From positions 1-49,086 of the forward strand of contig JBBRVP010000021.1 in assembly GCA_038246785.1 (NCBI GenBank): DNA of 49,086 nucleotides, read 5' to 3'. The notes under the pieces are model-generated. The model was not told where the DNA came from and made no database searches. It saw nothing but the letters and a program-made list of their open reading frames with translations. Positions 8,349-17,158 of the stretch are shown here, one piece after another. Position 1 is the first letter of the stretch. Every line of letters starts with the position of its first letter. The position numbers and the translations under genes were made by a program. This DNA comes from JBBRVP01 sp038246785. GTDB lineage: Bacteria > Actinomycetota > Actinomycetes > Jiangellales > Jiangellaceae.

Positions 8349-10175
8349 ATGCAACCGGCCACACGGACGAGTCCGGAGGGAGTCGCCTACCGCGACCTCA
8401 ACGGCAACGGGCGGCTGGACCCGTACGAGGACCCGCGGCTCGACGTCGCGAGCCGGGTCGCGGACCTCGTGCCACGGCTGTCGCTGCCGGAGAAGGCCGG
8501 GCTGATGTTCCAGACAGTCATCGAGACCGGTGAGGACGGCTCGCTGCTCGAACACCCGGGCCAGATCAGCAAGTCCCCGACCAGCGTGGTGGTGCTCGGC
8601 AAGCTCCTGTCCCACTTCAACGTCCACGCCCTTGCCGACCCACGGACGGCCGCGCGGTGGCACAACACGCTGCAGGCCCTCGCCGAGGGCACCCCGCACG
8701 GCATCCCGGTGACGATCTCGACCGATCCGCGGCACTCGTTCGTCGAGAACGCCGGCGCCTCCTTCGCCGCCCGGGCTTTCTCGCAGTGGCCGGAGGCGCT
8801 CGGACTGGCCGCGCTCCGCGACCCGGAGCTGGTGCGGGAGTTCGCCGACGTCGTGCGGCAGGAGTACGCGGCGGTCGGTATCCGCGCCGCCCTGCACCCG
8901 ACGCTGGACTTGGCCACCGAGCCGCGCTGGGCGCGCCAGTCGCAGACGTTCGGGCAGGACCCGGCACTCGTCACCGAGCTCGGACTGGCCTACCTGCGCG
9001 GCCTGCAGGGGGCGGTCCTGGGACCGGGCAGCGTCGCGTGCACGGCCAAGCACTTCCCCGGCGGCGGCCCGCAGCGCGACGGGGAGGACGCCCACTTCCC
9101 GTACGGACGCGAGCAGGTCTACCCCGGCGGGCGGTTCGCCGACCACCTGCGGCCGTTCCCGGCAGCTGTGGAGGCCGGTGTCGCCGCCGTCATGCCCTAC
9201 TCCGGCATGCCGCTCGGGCTCGTCGTCGACGGCGAGCCGGTCGAGGAGGTCGGCTTCGGGTACAACCGCCAGATCGTCACGGGGCTGCTGCGGGACCGGC
9301 TGGGATTCCAGGGGGTCGTCGTCACCGATTGGGAGCTGGTCAACGACAACCACGTCGGCGACCAGGTGCTGCCCGCGCGCGCCTGGGGGGTCGAGCACCT
9401 CGATCCGGCCGGCCGGATGGAGCGCATCCTTGCCGCGGGCGCCGATCAGTTTGGTGGGGAGGAGTGCGTCGAGGTCCTCCTCGACCTGGTCGCGCGGGGT
9501 CGGGTCGGCGTCGAGCGCATCGACGAGTCGGTTCGCCGGCTGCTCGCCGTGAAGTTCCGGCTCGGGCTCTTCGACAACCCCTACGTCGACGAGGACGCGG
9601 CCGCGGCGACCGTCGGCCGGGCGGACTTCCGGGCCGCCGGCCACGCCGCCCAGGCCCGGTCGGTGACCGTCCTGCGCAACGGCCACGGCACCGCGACGGT
9701 CCTGCCGCTGAGAACCGGCCTGCGGATCTACGCCGAGCGCATGGACCCGGACGCCGTCGCGCGGGCCGGAACGCCCGTCGCGCGGCCCGCCGATGGCGAC
9801 GTTGCGGTCGTGCGGCTCACGGCGCCGTACGAGCCACGCTCGGACCTGTTCCTCGAGAACGCCTTCCACCAGGGATCGCTGGACTTCCCGCCGGGCCTTG
9901 CCGTGCGGCTGGCCCGCATCTCGGCGCAGTGCCCGCTGGTCGTGGACGTGACGCTCGACCGGCCGGCGGTCCTCACGCCGCTGCTGCCGGTCTGTGCGGC
10001 TCTCGTCGGCAGCTACGGCGCCAGCGACGAAGCGCTCCTCGACGCCCTCACCGGGGCCGTACCGCCGCAGGGCCGGCTGCCGTTCGACCTGCCCCGCTCG
10101 ATGGAGCAGGTGCGAGGACATGGGGAGGACGTACCGGGGTACGACGACCCACTGTTCGCCATTGGGCACGGCTGA
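8349..10175 (+). CDS. Glycoside hydrolase family 3 (beta-glucosidase-like)
   Basis: The protein has 608 residues and no signal peptide, so it should act in the cytoplasm on imported oligosaccharides. The N-terminus DLNGNGRLDPYEDP is common in GH3 proteins. The TIM-barrel domain carries the conserved KHFPGGGP and the nucleophile motif VVVTDWE, with Asp327 the likely nucleophile. The C-terminal alpha/beta sandwich (from about residue 430) ends with PQGRLPFDLPRSMEQV, the usual GH3 ending. It starts 5 nt after the exported hydrolase gene and so is probably in the same operon. Release of glucose from beta-glucan or sophoro-type oligomers is the best guess. Confidence 0.9.
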   Translation: MQPATRTSPEGVAYRDLNGNGRLDPYEDPRLDVASRVADLVPRLSLPEKAGLMFQTVIETGEDGSLLEHPGQISKSPTSVVVLGKLLSHFNVHALADPRTAARWHNTLQALAEGTPHGIPVTISTDPRHSFVENAGASFAARAFSQWPEALGLAALRDPELVREFADVVRQEYAAVGIRAALHPTLDLATEPRWARQSQTFGQDPALVTELGLAYLRGLQGAVLGPGSVACTAKHFPGGGPQRDGEDAHFPYGREQVYPGGRFADHLRPFPAAVEAGVAAVMPYSGMPLGLVVDGEPVEEVGFGYNRQIVTGLLRDRLGFQGVVVTDWELVNDNHVGDQVLPARAWGVEHLDPAGRMERILAAGADQFGGEECVEVLLDLVARGRVGVERIDESVRRLLAVKFRLGLFDNPYVDEDAAAATVGRADFRAAGHAAQARSVTVLRNGHGTATVLPLRTGLRIYAERMDPDAVARAGTPVARPADGDVAVVRLTAPYEPRSDLFLENAFHQGSLDFPPGLAVRLARISAQCPLVVDVTLDRPAVLTPLLPVCAALVGSYGASDEALLDALTGAVPPQGRLPFDLPRSMEQVRGHGEDVPGYDDPLFAIGHG

Positions 10176-10280
10176 GTCCAGCGGGCCCAGCGGTCCAGTG
10201 TCCCGCTGACCGGCCGCCGGTGAGTGGCGGCGAGCAGACTGGAGACTGGCGGGACCGATCGATGACACGGAGGGCTGATC

Positions 10281-10784
10281 ATGACCGCGGACGGAGCAGG
10301 GCATCCGGGCCGACCGCCGAAGGTCTACCACGCCGGACGCTGGCGCCGCGTCGGCAACGTCGCAACGAGCGGCCTCGTGCGCCTGGGGCTACTGCCGCAC
10401 TCGTACCTGCTCACCACCGTTGGTCGCAAGAGCGGGCAGGCGCGCCGAAACCCCGTGACGATCGTCGAGGACGGCGGCCGGCGCTGGCTGGTGGCGCCGT
10501 ACGGAGCGGTGTCGTGGGTGCACAACGCGCGCGCCGCGGGGAAGGTGAGCCTGACCCGGGGGCGGACGACGCAGGAGTTCGTGCTGCGCGAGGCGAACGC
10601 CGCGGAGGCCGGGCCGGTGCTGAAGCGCTACGTCGCCATCGCGCGGGTCACCCGGCCCTACTTCGCCGCCGACCACGACGACCCACCCGAGACGTTCGCG
10701 GCCGAGGCGGCGGCGCACCCGGTCTTCGAACTGCTCCCGGCGGCTCACGAGGATCCTGCCGCGCCGCCCGAGGCGCGGCCCTGA
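10281..10784 (+). CDS. DUF385 / Ddn-like deazaflavin (F420)-dependent nitroreductase-family protein
   Basis: This is a 167-residue protein of the split-beta-barrel Ddn family. It shows LLTTVGRKSGQARRNPVTIVEDGGRRWLVAPYG and SWVHNARAAGKVSLTRG, the segments that hold the F420 cofactor in this family. An ATG start is preceded by GGAGGG. Members reduce quinones, nitro compounds or other activated double bonds with F420H2, or only bind F420. The substrate is unknown. A broken paralogue lies at 1950-2436. Confidence 0.88.
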   Translation: MTADGAGHPGRPPKVYHAGRWRRVGNVATSGLVRLGLLPHSYLLTTVGRKSGQARRNPVTIVEDGGRRWLVAPYGAVSWVHNARAAGKVSLTRGRTTQEFVLREANAAEAGPVLKRYVAIARVTRPYFAADHDDPPETFAAEAAAHPVFELLPAAHEDPAAPPEARP

Positions 10785-10906
10785 GTGGATCCGGTCGGAC
10801 CGCGACCGGATGCGAGCGGCGGCCGCGGCCACGCATCACCCGTCCGGGAGGAGGCGCGACCAAGGTCGGCGCGCAACGGTCAGGCTGTCGCTGACGAGGA
10901 GGCGCC

Positions 10907-11158
10907 ATGTCCGAGGACCGAGGGCTCACGCTGGGCTCGGAGCTCAACACGAGGGTGCTTGCGGGAGGGCTCGTGCTCGCCGGCATCGGTGGCGTGCTCG
11001 CGTTCACCGGCTTCACCGTGACTGCGGTGGCTGTGCTGACCGCGACCCGGCGGTGGATCAACAACCGGGACGTCCCTCCCAGCGAAGTCGTGAGGCACAA
11101 GTGGGAGCAGGCCCGCTCGGCGACCGCCGCCGGGGCCAGCGCTTGGAAGAGCGGCTAG
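10907..11158 (+). CDS. Small membrane protein, function unknown
   Basis: This 83-residue protein has two closely spaced hydrophobic segments (residues about 17-45, VLAGGLVLAGIGGVLAFTGF and VTAVAVLTA) followed by a polar, basic tail (TRRWINNRDVPPSEVVRHKWEQAR). The ATG is preceded by GAGGAGG at good spacing, so it is probably translated. I do not recognise a named family. It stands alone, convergent with pflA. Confidence 0.7.
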   Translation: MSEDRGLTLGSELNTRVLAGGLVLAGIGGVLAFTGFTVTAVAVLTATRRWINNRDVPPSEVVRHKWEQARSATAAGASAWKSG

Positions 11159-11212
11159 TCGGCGCGCCCTCCGAATGGGCGGCGACCGGCTTCGTCCCCC
11201 CTCCACCGAGTT

Positions 11213-11267
11213 GATCTAGGAGAAGATCACGTGAACAGCCACCTGAAACGTGGTTTTCTCCTTGATC
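11213..11267. terminator. Imperfect 20-bp inverted repeat between convergent genes
   Basis: The arms at 11213-11232 and 11248-11267 match at 17 of 20 positions, with a 15-nt loop. The sequence lies between the ends of the 83-residue membrane protein gene and pflA. It can act as a bidirectional terminator. It shares GTTGATC and CACGT words with the palindromic repeat at 19034, 24669 and 25884 and may be a diverged relative. Confidence 0.55.
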
Positions 11268-11337
11268 GCGGAGGACGCGGTCGGGGTGGGCCGCTGCTAG
11301 GAGGTCGGCGGGCGAGGGTTGGCACTGGCCGCCCGCG

Positions 11338-12162
11338 CTACAGCGTCGTGAGACCTTCCGCGCGGAAGGCGCCGCGCGCCGCCTCCAGCTGCTCCGGCGT
11401 CGGGCCGGGGACCCCGGCGAGCGGGTAGGAGGTCCCGAGCTCGGCGTACTTGTGCGCGCCGAGGTCGTGGTAGGGCAGCACCTCGACGCGCTGCACCGAC
11501 GGGCCGAGCGAGGCGACGTAGCGCGCCACCGCGGCGACGTTGTCCGGCGCGTCGGTGACGCCCGGCACGAGGACGTACCGGATCCACATCGCATTGCCGC
11601 GGTGGGCCAGCCGCTCACCAAACACCAGTGTCGGCGCCAGCTCCGCGCCGGTGAGCCGGCGGAACGTGTCGGGCAGCCCGGACTTGACGTCGAGCAGCAC
11701 CAGGTCGATGAGGTCGAGCAGCTCGTCGCTGGCCCGGTCCCCGAGGTTGCCCGAGGTGTCGAGCGCGGTATGCAGGTCCCAGCGTTGCTTGACCCGGCGG
11801 AACAGTGCCTCGACGAAGCGCGGCTGCAGCAGCGGCTCGCCCCCGCTGAGCGTCAGGCCGCCGCCGGTCGTGCGGAGGAAGACGAGAAACTCCCCGATGT
11901 CCCCGACCACCCGGTCGACGCTGACCTGCTCGCCGAGCCGCATCTCCCACGTGTCGGGGTTGTGGCAGTACAGGCAGCGCAGCGGGCAGCCGGACAGGTA
12001 GAGCGAGTAGCGCACGCCGGGTCCGTTGACGGTGCCCGTCGTCTCGGCGGAGTGGATGAAACCGCGGACCTCGCCGTCGTGGGACGGCGAGTCGTTGTCG
12101 GGTACGTCGGTCAGGGACGGGCTCAGCGCACCCGTCCCCTCGCGGAGCCGATAGTCGGCCAC
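11338..12162 (-). CDS. pflA: Pyruvate formate-lyase-activating enzyme (radical SAM)
   Basis: This is a 274-residue radical SAM enzyme with the cluster motif GCPLRCLYCHNP (Cys59, Cys63, Cys66) and the SAM-binding GGGLTLSGGEPLLQ. The family ending YHDLGAHKYAELG is also clear. It uses a 4Fe-4S cluster and S-adenosylmethionine to place the glycyl radical on PflB. The GTG start shares a base with the TAG stop of pflB, so the two are co-translated. An extra N-terminal segment of about 30 residues precedes the conserved core. Confidence 0.95.
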   Translation of the reverse strand: MADYRLREGTGALSPSLTDVPDNDSPSHDGEVRGFIHSAETTGTVNGPGVRYSLYLSGCPLRCLYCHNPDTWEMRLGEQVSVDRVVGDIGEFLVFLRTTGGGLTLSGGEPLLQPRFVEALFRRVKQRWDLHTALDTSGNLGDRASDELLDLIDLVLLDVKSGLPDTFRRLTGAELAPTLVFGERLAHRGNAMWIRYVLVPGVTDAPDNVAAVARYVASLGPSVQRVEVLPYHDLGAHKYAELGTSYPLAGVPGPTPEQLEAARGAFRAEGLTTL

Positions 12163-14438
12163 TACAGGTTCATGTGGAACGTGCGGCTGATGACGTCGTG
12201 CTGCTGCTCGCGGGTGAGTCGCACGAAGTTGACCGCGTAGCCGGACACCCGGATCGTCAGCTGCGGGTACTTCTCCGGGTGCTCCATGGCGTCGACCAGC
12301 GTCTCGCGGTTGAGCACGTTGACGTTCATGTGGAAGCCGTCGGAGATCATGTAGCCGTCGAGGATGCCGGCCAGCGTCGACACCCGCTCCTCCGGCGTCT
12401 TGCCCAGCGTGCCGGGCATGAGCGACGCGGTGAGCGAGATGCCGTCCTCCGCGTCGTCGTAGGGCAGCTTCGCCACCGACAGCGCTGCGGCCACCAGCCC
12501 CTTATGGTCGCGCCCGTGCATGGGGTTGGCTCCCGGCGCGAACGGCTCGCCGGCCCGCCGGCCGTCGGGGGTGTTGCCGGTGTGCTTGCCGTAGACGACG
12601 TTGCTCGTGATGGTGAGCACCGACTGGGTGTGCTGGGCGTTGCGGTAGGCGGGGTAGTGGCGCACCTTCTCCATGAACGTCTCCACGAGCTCGACGGCGA
12701 TGGAGTCGACGCGGTCGTCGTTGTTGCCGTACGTCGGGTACTCGCCCTCGATCGTGTAGTCGACGACCAGGCCCGTCTCGTCGCGGACGGGTCGCACGGT
12801 CGCGTCCCGGATCGCCGACAGCGAGTCGGCGGCCACCGACAGCCCGGCGATGCCGCAGGCGAGCGTGCGGTGTGGCGCGTAGTCGTGCAGCGCCATCTCC
12901 AGCCGCTCGTAGGAGTACTTGTCGTGCATGTAGTGGATGACGTTGAGCGCGTTGACGTAGGTATCGGCGAGCCATTCCATGAGGCCGTCGAGCCGGCGGC
13001 GTACGTCGGCGTAGTCGAGGACGTCGCCGCTCACCGGCTCGGAGTCCGGCGCGACCTGCTTGCCGGTGACCTCGTCGCGGCCTCCGTTGATGGCGTACAG
13101 CAGCGTTTTGGCGAGGTTGACCCGGGCGCCGAAGAACTGCATCTGGCGGCCCACCGGCATCGCGGACACGCAGCAGGCGATGGCGGTGTCGTCACCGAAG
13201 CGCGGCCGCATGAGCTCGTCGTTCTCGTACTGGATAGCACTGGTGTCGATGGACACCTGGGCGGCGAAGCGCTTGAAGCCCTCCGGCAGCTGCGGCGACC
13301 AGAACACCGTGAGGTTGGGCTCTGGCGCCGGGCCGAGGTTGTAGAGGGTCTGCAGGAAGCGGAACGACGTGCGGCTCACCAGGGGCCGGCCGTCGAGGCC
13401 CATGCCGCCGATGGACTCGGTCACCCAGGTCGGGTCGCCGCTGAACAGGGCGTCGTACTCCGGGGTGCGCAGGAAGCGCACGATGCGCAGCTTGATGACG
13501 AAGTCGTCGATCAGCTCCTGTGCCTGCTCCTCGGTGAGCCGGCCCTCGACGAGGTCGCGCTCGAGGTAGACGTCGAGGAAGGTGCTCACCCGGCCCAGCG
13601 ACATGGCCGCGCCGTTCTGCTCCTTGATCGCCGCCAGGTAGGCGAGGTAGAGCCACTGCACCGCTTCGTACGCGGTGCGGGCCGGACGCGCGACGTCGAA
13701 GCCGTACGCCGCCGCCATCGTGCGCAGCTCCTCCAGCGCGCGCAGCTGCTCGGCGAGCTCCTCGCGGTCACGGATGACCGCGTCGCTGGAGAACTCGACG
13801 TCCAGCGCGGCCCGTTCCGCGCGCTTGGTCTCCAGCAGCCGGTCGAGCCCGTAGAGCGCCAGCCGGCGGTAGTCGCCGATGATGCGGCCGCGGCCGTAGG
13901 CGTCGGGCAGGCCGGTGACGACCCCGCTCGCGCGGGCCGCGCGGATCGGGGCGGTGTAGGCGTCGAAGACCCCGTCGTTGTGGGTCTTGCGGTACTTCGT
14001 GAAGATCTCGCGTACGCGGGGGTCGGGCTCGTAGCCGTAAGCCTTGAGGCCGTTCTCCACCATGCGCCACCCGCCGTTGGGCATGATCGCCCGCTTGAGC
14101 GGCGCCTCGGTCTGCAGCCCGACGACGATCTCCTCGTCGAGGTGGCCGGGCGCGTGCGAGGTGATGGTGGACGGGGTGGTGACGTCGACGTCGAGGATGC
14201 CGCGCTCGCGCTCGACCACCATGAGGTCCATGAGCCGGCCCCACACCCGGCGGGTGCGGTCGGTGGGGCCGGCGAGGAAGCCGGCGTCGCCCTCGTACGG
14301 GGTGTAGTTGTCGACGACGAAGTCGCGGACGTCGACGCGCTCGCGCCACGACGTGCCACGGAAGCCGCGCCAGGGGTCGAGCCCCTCGGCGTCGGCGGAC
14401 ATGCGGGCGTCACCCACCCGCGGGGTGGTCAACGACAT
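12162..14438 (-). CDS. pflB: Formate C-acetyltransferase (pyruvate formate-lyase)
   Basis: The protein has 758 residues, close to the E. coli enzyme. The active-site pair Cys422-Cys423 lies in DTAIACCVSAMPVG. The glycyl-radical site is Gly733 in RVSGYAVNFVRLT near the C-terminus. WRGFRGTSWRERVDVRDFVVDNYTPYEGD at the N-terminus is also typical. It converts pyruvate and CoA to acetyl-CoA and formate under low oxygen. It is the first gene of a two-gene operon with pflA, and its ATG follows a GAAGGCACC stretch. The enzyme is oxygen-sensitive when activated, so expression is expected under hypoxia. Confidence 0.97.
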   Translation of the reverse strand: MSLTTPRVGDARMSADAEGLDPWRGFRGTSWRERVDVRDFVVDNYTPYEGDAGFLAGPTDRTRRVWGRLMDLMVVERERGILDVDVTTPSTITSHAPGHLDEEIVVGLQTEAPLKRAIMPNGGWRMVENGLKAYGYEPDPRVREIFTKYRKTHNDGVFDAYTAPIRAARASGVVTGLPDAYGRGRIIGDYRRLALYGLDRLLETKRAERAALDVEFSSDAVIRDREELAEQLRALEELRTMAAAYGFDVARPARTAYEAVQWLYLAYLAAIKEQNGAAMSLGRVSTFLDVYLERDLVEGRLTEEQAQELIDDFVIKLRIVRFLRTPEYDALFSGDPTWVTESIGGMGLDGRPLVSRTSFRFLQTLYNLGPAPEPNLTVFWSPQLPEGFKRFAAQVSIDTSAIQYENDELMRPRFGDDTAIACCVSAMPVGRQMQFFGARVNLAKTLLYAINGGRDEVTGKQVAPDSEPVSGDVLDYADVRRRLDGLMEWLADTYVNALNVIHYMHDKYSYERLEMALHDYAPHRTLACGIAGLSVAADSLSAIRDATVRPVRDETGLVVDYTIEGEYPTYGNNDDRVDSIAVELVETFMEKVRHYPAYRNAQHTQSVLTITSNVVYGKHTGNTPDGRRAGEPFAPGANPMHGRDHKGLVAAALSVAKLPYDDAEDGISLTASLMPGTLGKTPEERVSTLAGILDGYMISDGFHMNVNVLNRETLVDAMEHPEKYPQLTIRVSGYAVNFVRLTREQQHDVISRTFHMNL

Positions 14439-14561
14439 GATCGGTGCCTTCCCTCGCCAGACCTGATGAGGCTCCAGTGTCGCTCACCGGCACGGCCGGA
14501 CAGCAGGGGCGTTGGGCACCCGGCGTAACGATGCCCGGGCGGGTCGGCTGCGCCGTCGACG

Positions 14562-14933
14562 CTAATCGGGTCGGTGGCACACCGCTTCGACGTTGTTGCC
14601 GTCGGGGTCGCGGACGAATGCGCCGTAGTAGCCCGCGTGGTACTCGGGCCACTCGCGCGGTTCGTGGAGGACCTCCGCGCCGGACCCGACCGCCGCCTCG
14701 AAGAAGGCCTGGACGGACGCCCGGTCGGCGGCGGCGAAGGCGATGTGCAGGTCGTGGTGAGGCCCGGCCGGGCCGGTCGGCCCCACCCAGAACGTCGGCT
14801 GGTCGCCGACGCCGTACCCGATGACGGGGCCGAAGTCCATGACCCGCTGCCCGCCCAGGGGAGCGAGCACCCGATCGTAGAAGGCGGCGCTGGCGACGAC
14901 GTCGGCACACTGGACCGACAGGTGGTCGAGCAT
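14562..14933 (-). CDS. VOC family protein
   Basis: This 123-residue protein begins MLDHLSVQCADVVASAAFYDRVLAPLG and ends VRDPDGNNVEAVCHRPD, the two halves of the vicinal-oxygen-chelate fold with a glyoxalase-like ending. An AAGG lies 9 nt before the ATG at 14933. Another ATG three codons earlier (14942) sits directly after AAGG and is less likely. No substrate can be assigned. It lies upstream of the pfl operon in the same orientation. Confidence 0.85.
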   Translation of the reverse strand: MLDHLSVQCADVVASAAFYDRVLAPLGGQRVMDFGPVIGYGVGDQPTFWVGPTGPAGPHHDLHIAFAAADRASVQAFFEAAVGSGAEVLHEPREWPEYHAGYYGAFVRDPDGNNVEAVCHRPD

Positions 14934-15016
14934 GCCCGGCATCCTTGCAGCACGGCGGCCGCGCGAAGCGGACAGCACTCGACTCCTGCCCTGCGTGGCG
15001 GGGCTGGACGCCCGAT

Positions 15017-16327
15017 TCAGAGGTCGAAGCCCGGCAACCAGCGCCGCAGCTCGGGCCGGACCGGCACGGTGGCCCCCAGCTGGGACAGCACGCCGACCAC
15101 CCCGAGCCAGACCCGGTGGGTGAACAGGTGCTGGGCCGGCATCGACAGCTGCAACGCCACCGCGAAGTCGGGATTGCGCGGGTCGTTCACCCGGGCGAAC
15201 TGACCGCGCAGCCACTCCCGGCTGAAGGCGAACCGCTCGTGCCGGGCCGGCTCGGTGAACGGTGCCATGTAGTCCCGCAGCTTGCCCGCCTCCACCCGGG
15301 CGCCCGGGCGGACGAAGCCCTCAGCCCGCAACCGGGCGAGCACCTCGTCGTCGGTGCCGCGCTGCAGGACGCTGATCAGCCGGCCGAATGTCGGCGGCAG
15401 TCCGTCGGGCATCCCTAGCGCCGAGCCGAAGTCCATGACGCCGATCCGGCCGTCGGCGCATAGCCGAACGTTCCCCGGGTGCGGGTCGGTGTGCAGCCAC
15501 CCGGCTCTCGCCGGGCCGGCGAGGTAGAAGCGCTGGTAGAGCTCGCCGGCCCGGTCACGCTCCGCCGGCGATCCGGAGCGGGCCACCTCGGCGAGCGGGG
15601 TGCCGGCCAGCCACGTGGTGACGAGCACGCGCCGAGTGGCAAGCACGACGTCAGGGACGAGGACCTCGAGGTCATCGCGGTATGCCGCCGCGAACGCCTC
15701 CTGGTGAGTGGCCTCGATGACGTAGTCGAGCTCCTCGGCGATCCGCGTACGCATCTCGGCGAGCAACGGCGGCAGCGCGAGGCCGCGAGCGACGAGGCCG
15801 GCGAGCCTCGTGGCAACGGCTACTGCAGCGAGGTCGGTCGAGATCGCCTCGGCCACACCCGGGTACTGCACCTTGACCGCGACCTCGCGGCCGTCGGTCC
15901 AGGTGGCCCGGTGGACCTGGCCGATCGAGGCCGCCGCGACCGGCGCCTCGTCGAACTTCCGGAAGTGGTGGCGCCAACGGCGTCCGAAGTCCGCGACCAG
16001 CACCGGCTCGAGCTCACCGAAGGGTACGGGCGGGCTGCCCTCCTGGAATCCGGTCAACGTGTCGCGCCACGTGCTCTCGGGGTCCTGGGGGAACAGTGCC
16101 TCGACGGTGGACAGCAGCTGGCCCGCCTTGAGCGCCCCGCCCTTGAGATCGCCGAGCACCCGACGGGTCCGGGCGGCATTGCGTCGCCGCAGCCCCCTGC
16201 GTACGGCCTCCGCGTCCTGACCGGCTGCGCGCCGGACCAGGCCCTCCACCGACAACGCGACTGCGCCGACCGGAAGCGACAGCAGGCGGGCAACGCGGAC
16301 CACCCGGCTCCCCGACAGCGCTGCCAC
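15017..16327 (-). CDS. ABC1/UbiB (AarF) family atypical kinase
   Basis: The protein has 436 residues. Diagnostic motifs occur in order: KAGQLLSTVEAL (the KxGQ extension of UbiB kinases), AAASIGQVHRA (an Ala-rich loop replacing the usual Gly loop), VAVKVQYPG (with the nucleotide-binding Lys), LHTDPHPGN (catalytic loop) and GVMDFGSALG (the metal-binding DFG). These proteins are ATPases or kinases linked to isoprenoid lipid and quinone metabolism. In actinobacteria the client is not established. It is divergent from the S51 peptidase gene, 52 nt apart. Confidence 0.9.
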   Translation of the reverse strand: MAALSGSRVVRVARLLSLPVGAVALSVEGLVRRAAGQDAEAVRRGLRRRNAARTRRVLGDLKGGALKAGQLLSTVEALFPQDPESTWRDTLTGFQEGSPPVPFGELEPVLVADFGRRWRHHFRKFDEAPVAAASIGQVHRATWTDGREVAVKVQYPGVAEAISTDLAAVAVATRLAGLVARGLALPPLLAEMRTRIAEELDYVIEATHQEAFAAAYRDDLEVLVPDVVLATRRVLVTTWLAGTPLAEVARSGSPAERDRAGELYQRFYLAGPARAGWLHTDPHPGNVRLCADGRIGVMDFGSALGMPDGLPPTFGRLISVLQRGTDDEVLARLRAEGFVRPGARVEAGKLRDYMAPFTEPARHERFAFSREWLRGQFARVNDPRNPDFAVALQLSMPAQHLFTHRVWLGVVGVLSQLGATVPVRPELRRWLPGFDL

Positions 16328-16379
16328 ACCGGCATCCTGTCCGAGGGGTCGACGAGCGACCGACGGCTGGAGTGGTGGC

Positions 16380-17027
16380 GTGCGGCTCTACCTGTCCTCG
16401 TTCCGCGTCGGAGCCGCAAGCGATGCGCTCGTCGGCATGGTCGACCCGCCGGGTCGGGCGGCCGTGGTCGCCAACGCCATGGATGCCGCCACACCGGACG
16501 TGCGCCGCGAGGCGGTCGAGCTCGAGGTGGCCGCCCTGCGGGACCTCGGCCTCGATCCGGTTGAGCTCGACCTGCGCAACTACGTGGACGACGGTCCCCG
16601 GTTCGCCACCGACCTCGTGGGCTTCCAGCTGCTGTGGGTGCGCGGCGGCAACGTCTTCGTGCTCCGGCATGCGTTGGCGCGCAGTCGCGGCGACGACGCC
16701 GTACGCGACCTGCTGGCTCGTGACGCGCTCGTGTACGGCGGCTACAGCGCCGGCCCGTGCGTCCTGGCGCCCACGCTGCGGGGCCTGGAGCACGTCGACG
16801 ACCCGGCCGACGTCGCTGCCGCCTACGGCGACGGGGCGCAGGTCGTCTGGGACGGCCTCGGGGTGCTGGACCGGGCGTTCGTGCCCCACGTCGACTCGCC
16901 GGACCACCCCGAGAGCGCTTTCTGCGACCAGATTGCCGCCCGGCTGCGCACGCGGGGGGTGGCGCACTGGGCGCTGTCCGACGGGGAGGTCCTGGTCGTC
17001 GAAGGTGCCTCGACGACGCTGCGCTGA
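16380..17027 (+). CDS. Peptidase S51-like family protein
   Basis: This 215-residue protein has the S51 (dipeptidase E) fold. LWVRGGNVFVLRHAL is followed by the nucleophile elbow GGYSAGPCVL, with Ser123 as the likely nucleophile, and then by a segment ending FVPHVDSPDH. S51 enzymes hydrolyse Asp-X dipeptides or cyanophycin. The exact substrate here is unknown, and His157-type catalytic partners were not confirmed. A GTG start follows GGAG at 7 nt. Confidence 0.82.
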   Translation: MRLYLSSFRVGAASDALVGMVDPPGRAAVVANAMDAATPDVRREAVELEVAALRDLGLDPVELDLRNYVDDGPRFATDLVGFQLLWVRGGNVFVLRHALARSRGDDAVRDLLARDALVYGGYSAGPCVLAPTLRGLEHVDDPADVAAAYGDGAQVVWDGLGVLDRAFVPHVDSPDHPESAFCDQIAARLRTRGVAHWALSDGEVLVVEGASTTLR

Positions 17028-17158
17028 TCCCGGCGGGTGACGGCTCCCAGCGCTCGGTCGGCCGACCCGCCCGGCCGGGTCGGGAGCCGCCGGAGCAGGC
17101 ATTGACCGAGGTCCGCGCCGGGAGGACTCTGTGATCACCCCCCTGGAGAGTGAGTCCC

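Noticed and set aside
12174..14528. 784-residue open frame on the plus strand
   Set aside because: It lies entirely antisense to pflB, a well-conserved gene, and shows only the Arg/Val/Asp-rich composition of a reverse-complement shadow.
14439..14561. DosR/FNR-like box upstream of pflB
   Set aside because: The stretch CAGGGGCGTTGGGCACCC only loosely resembles the consensus and lacks the needed spacing, so it was not called.
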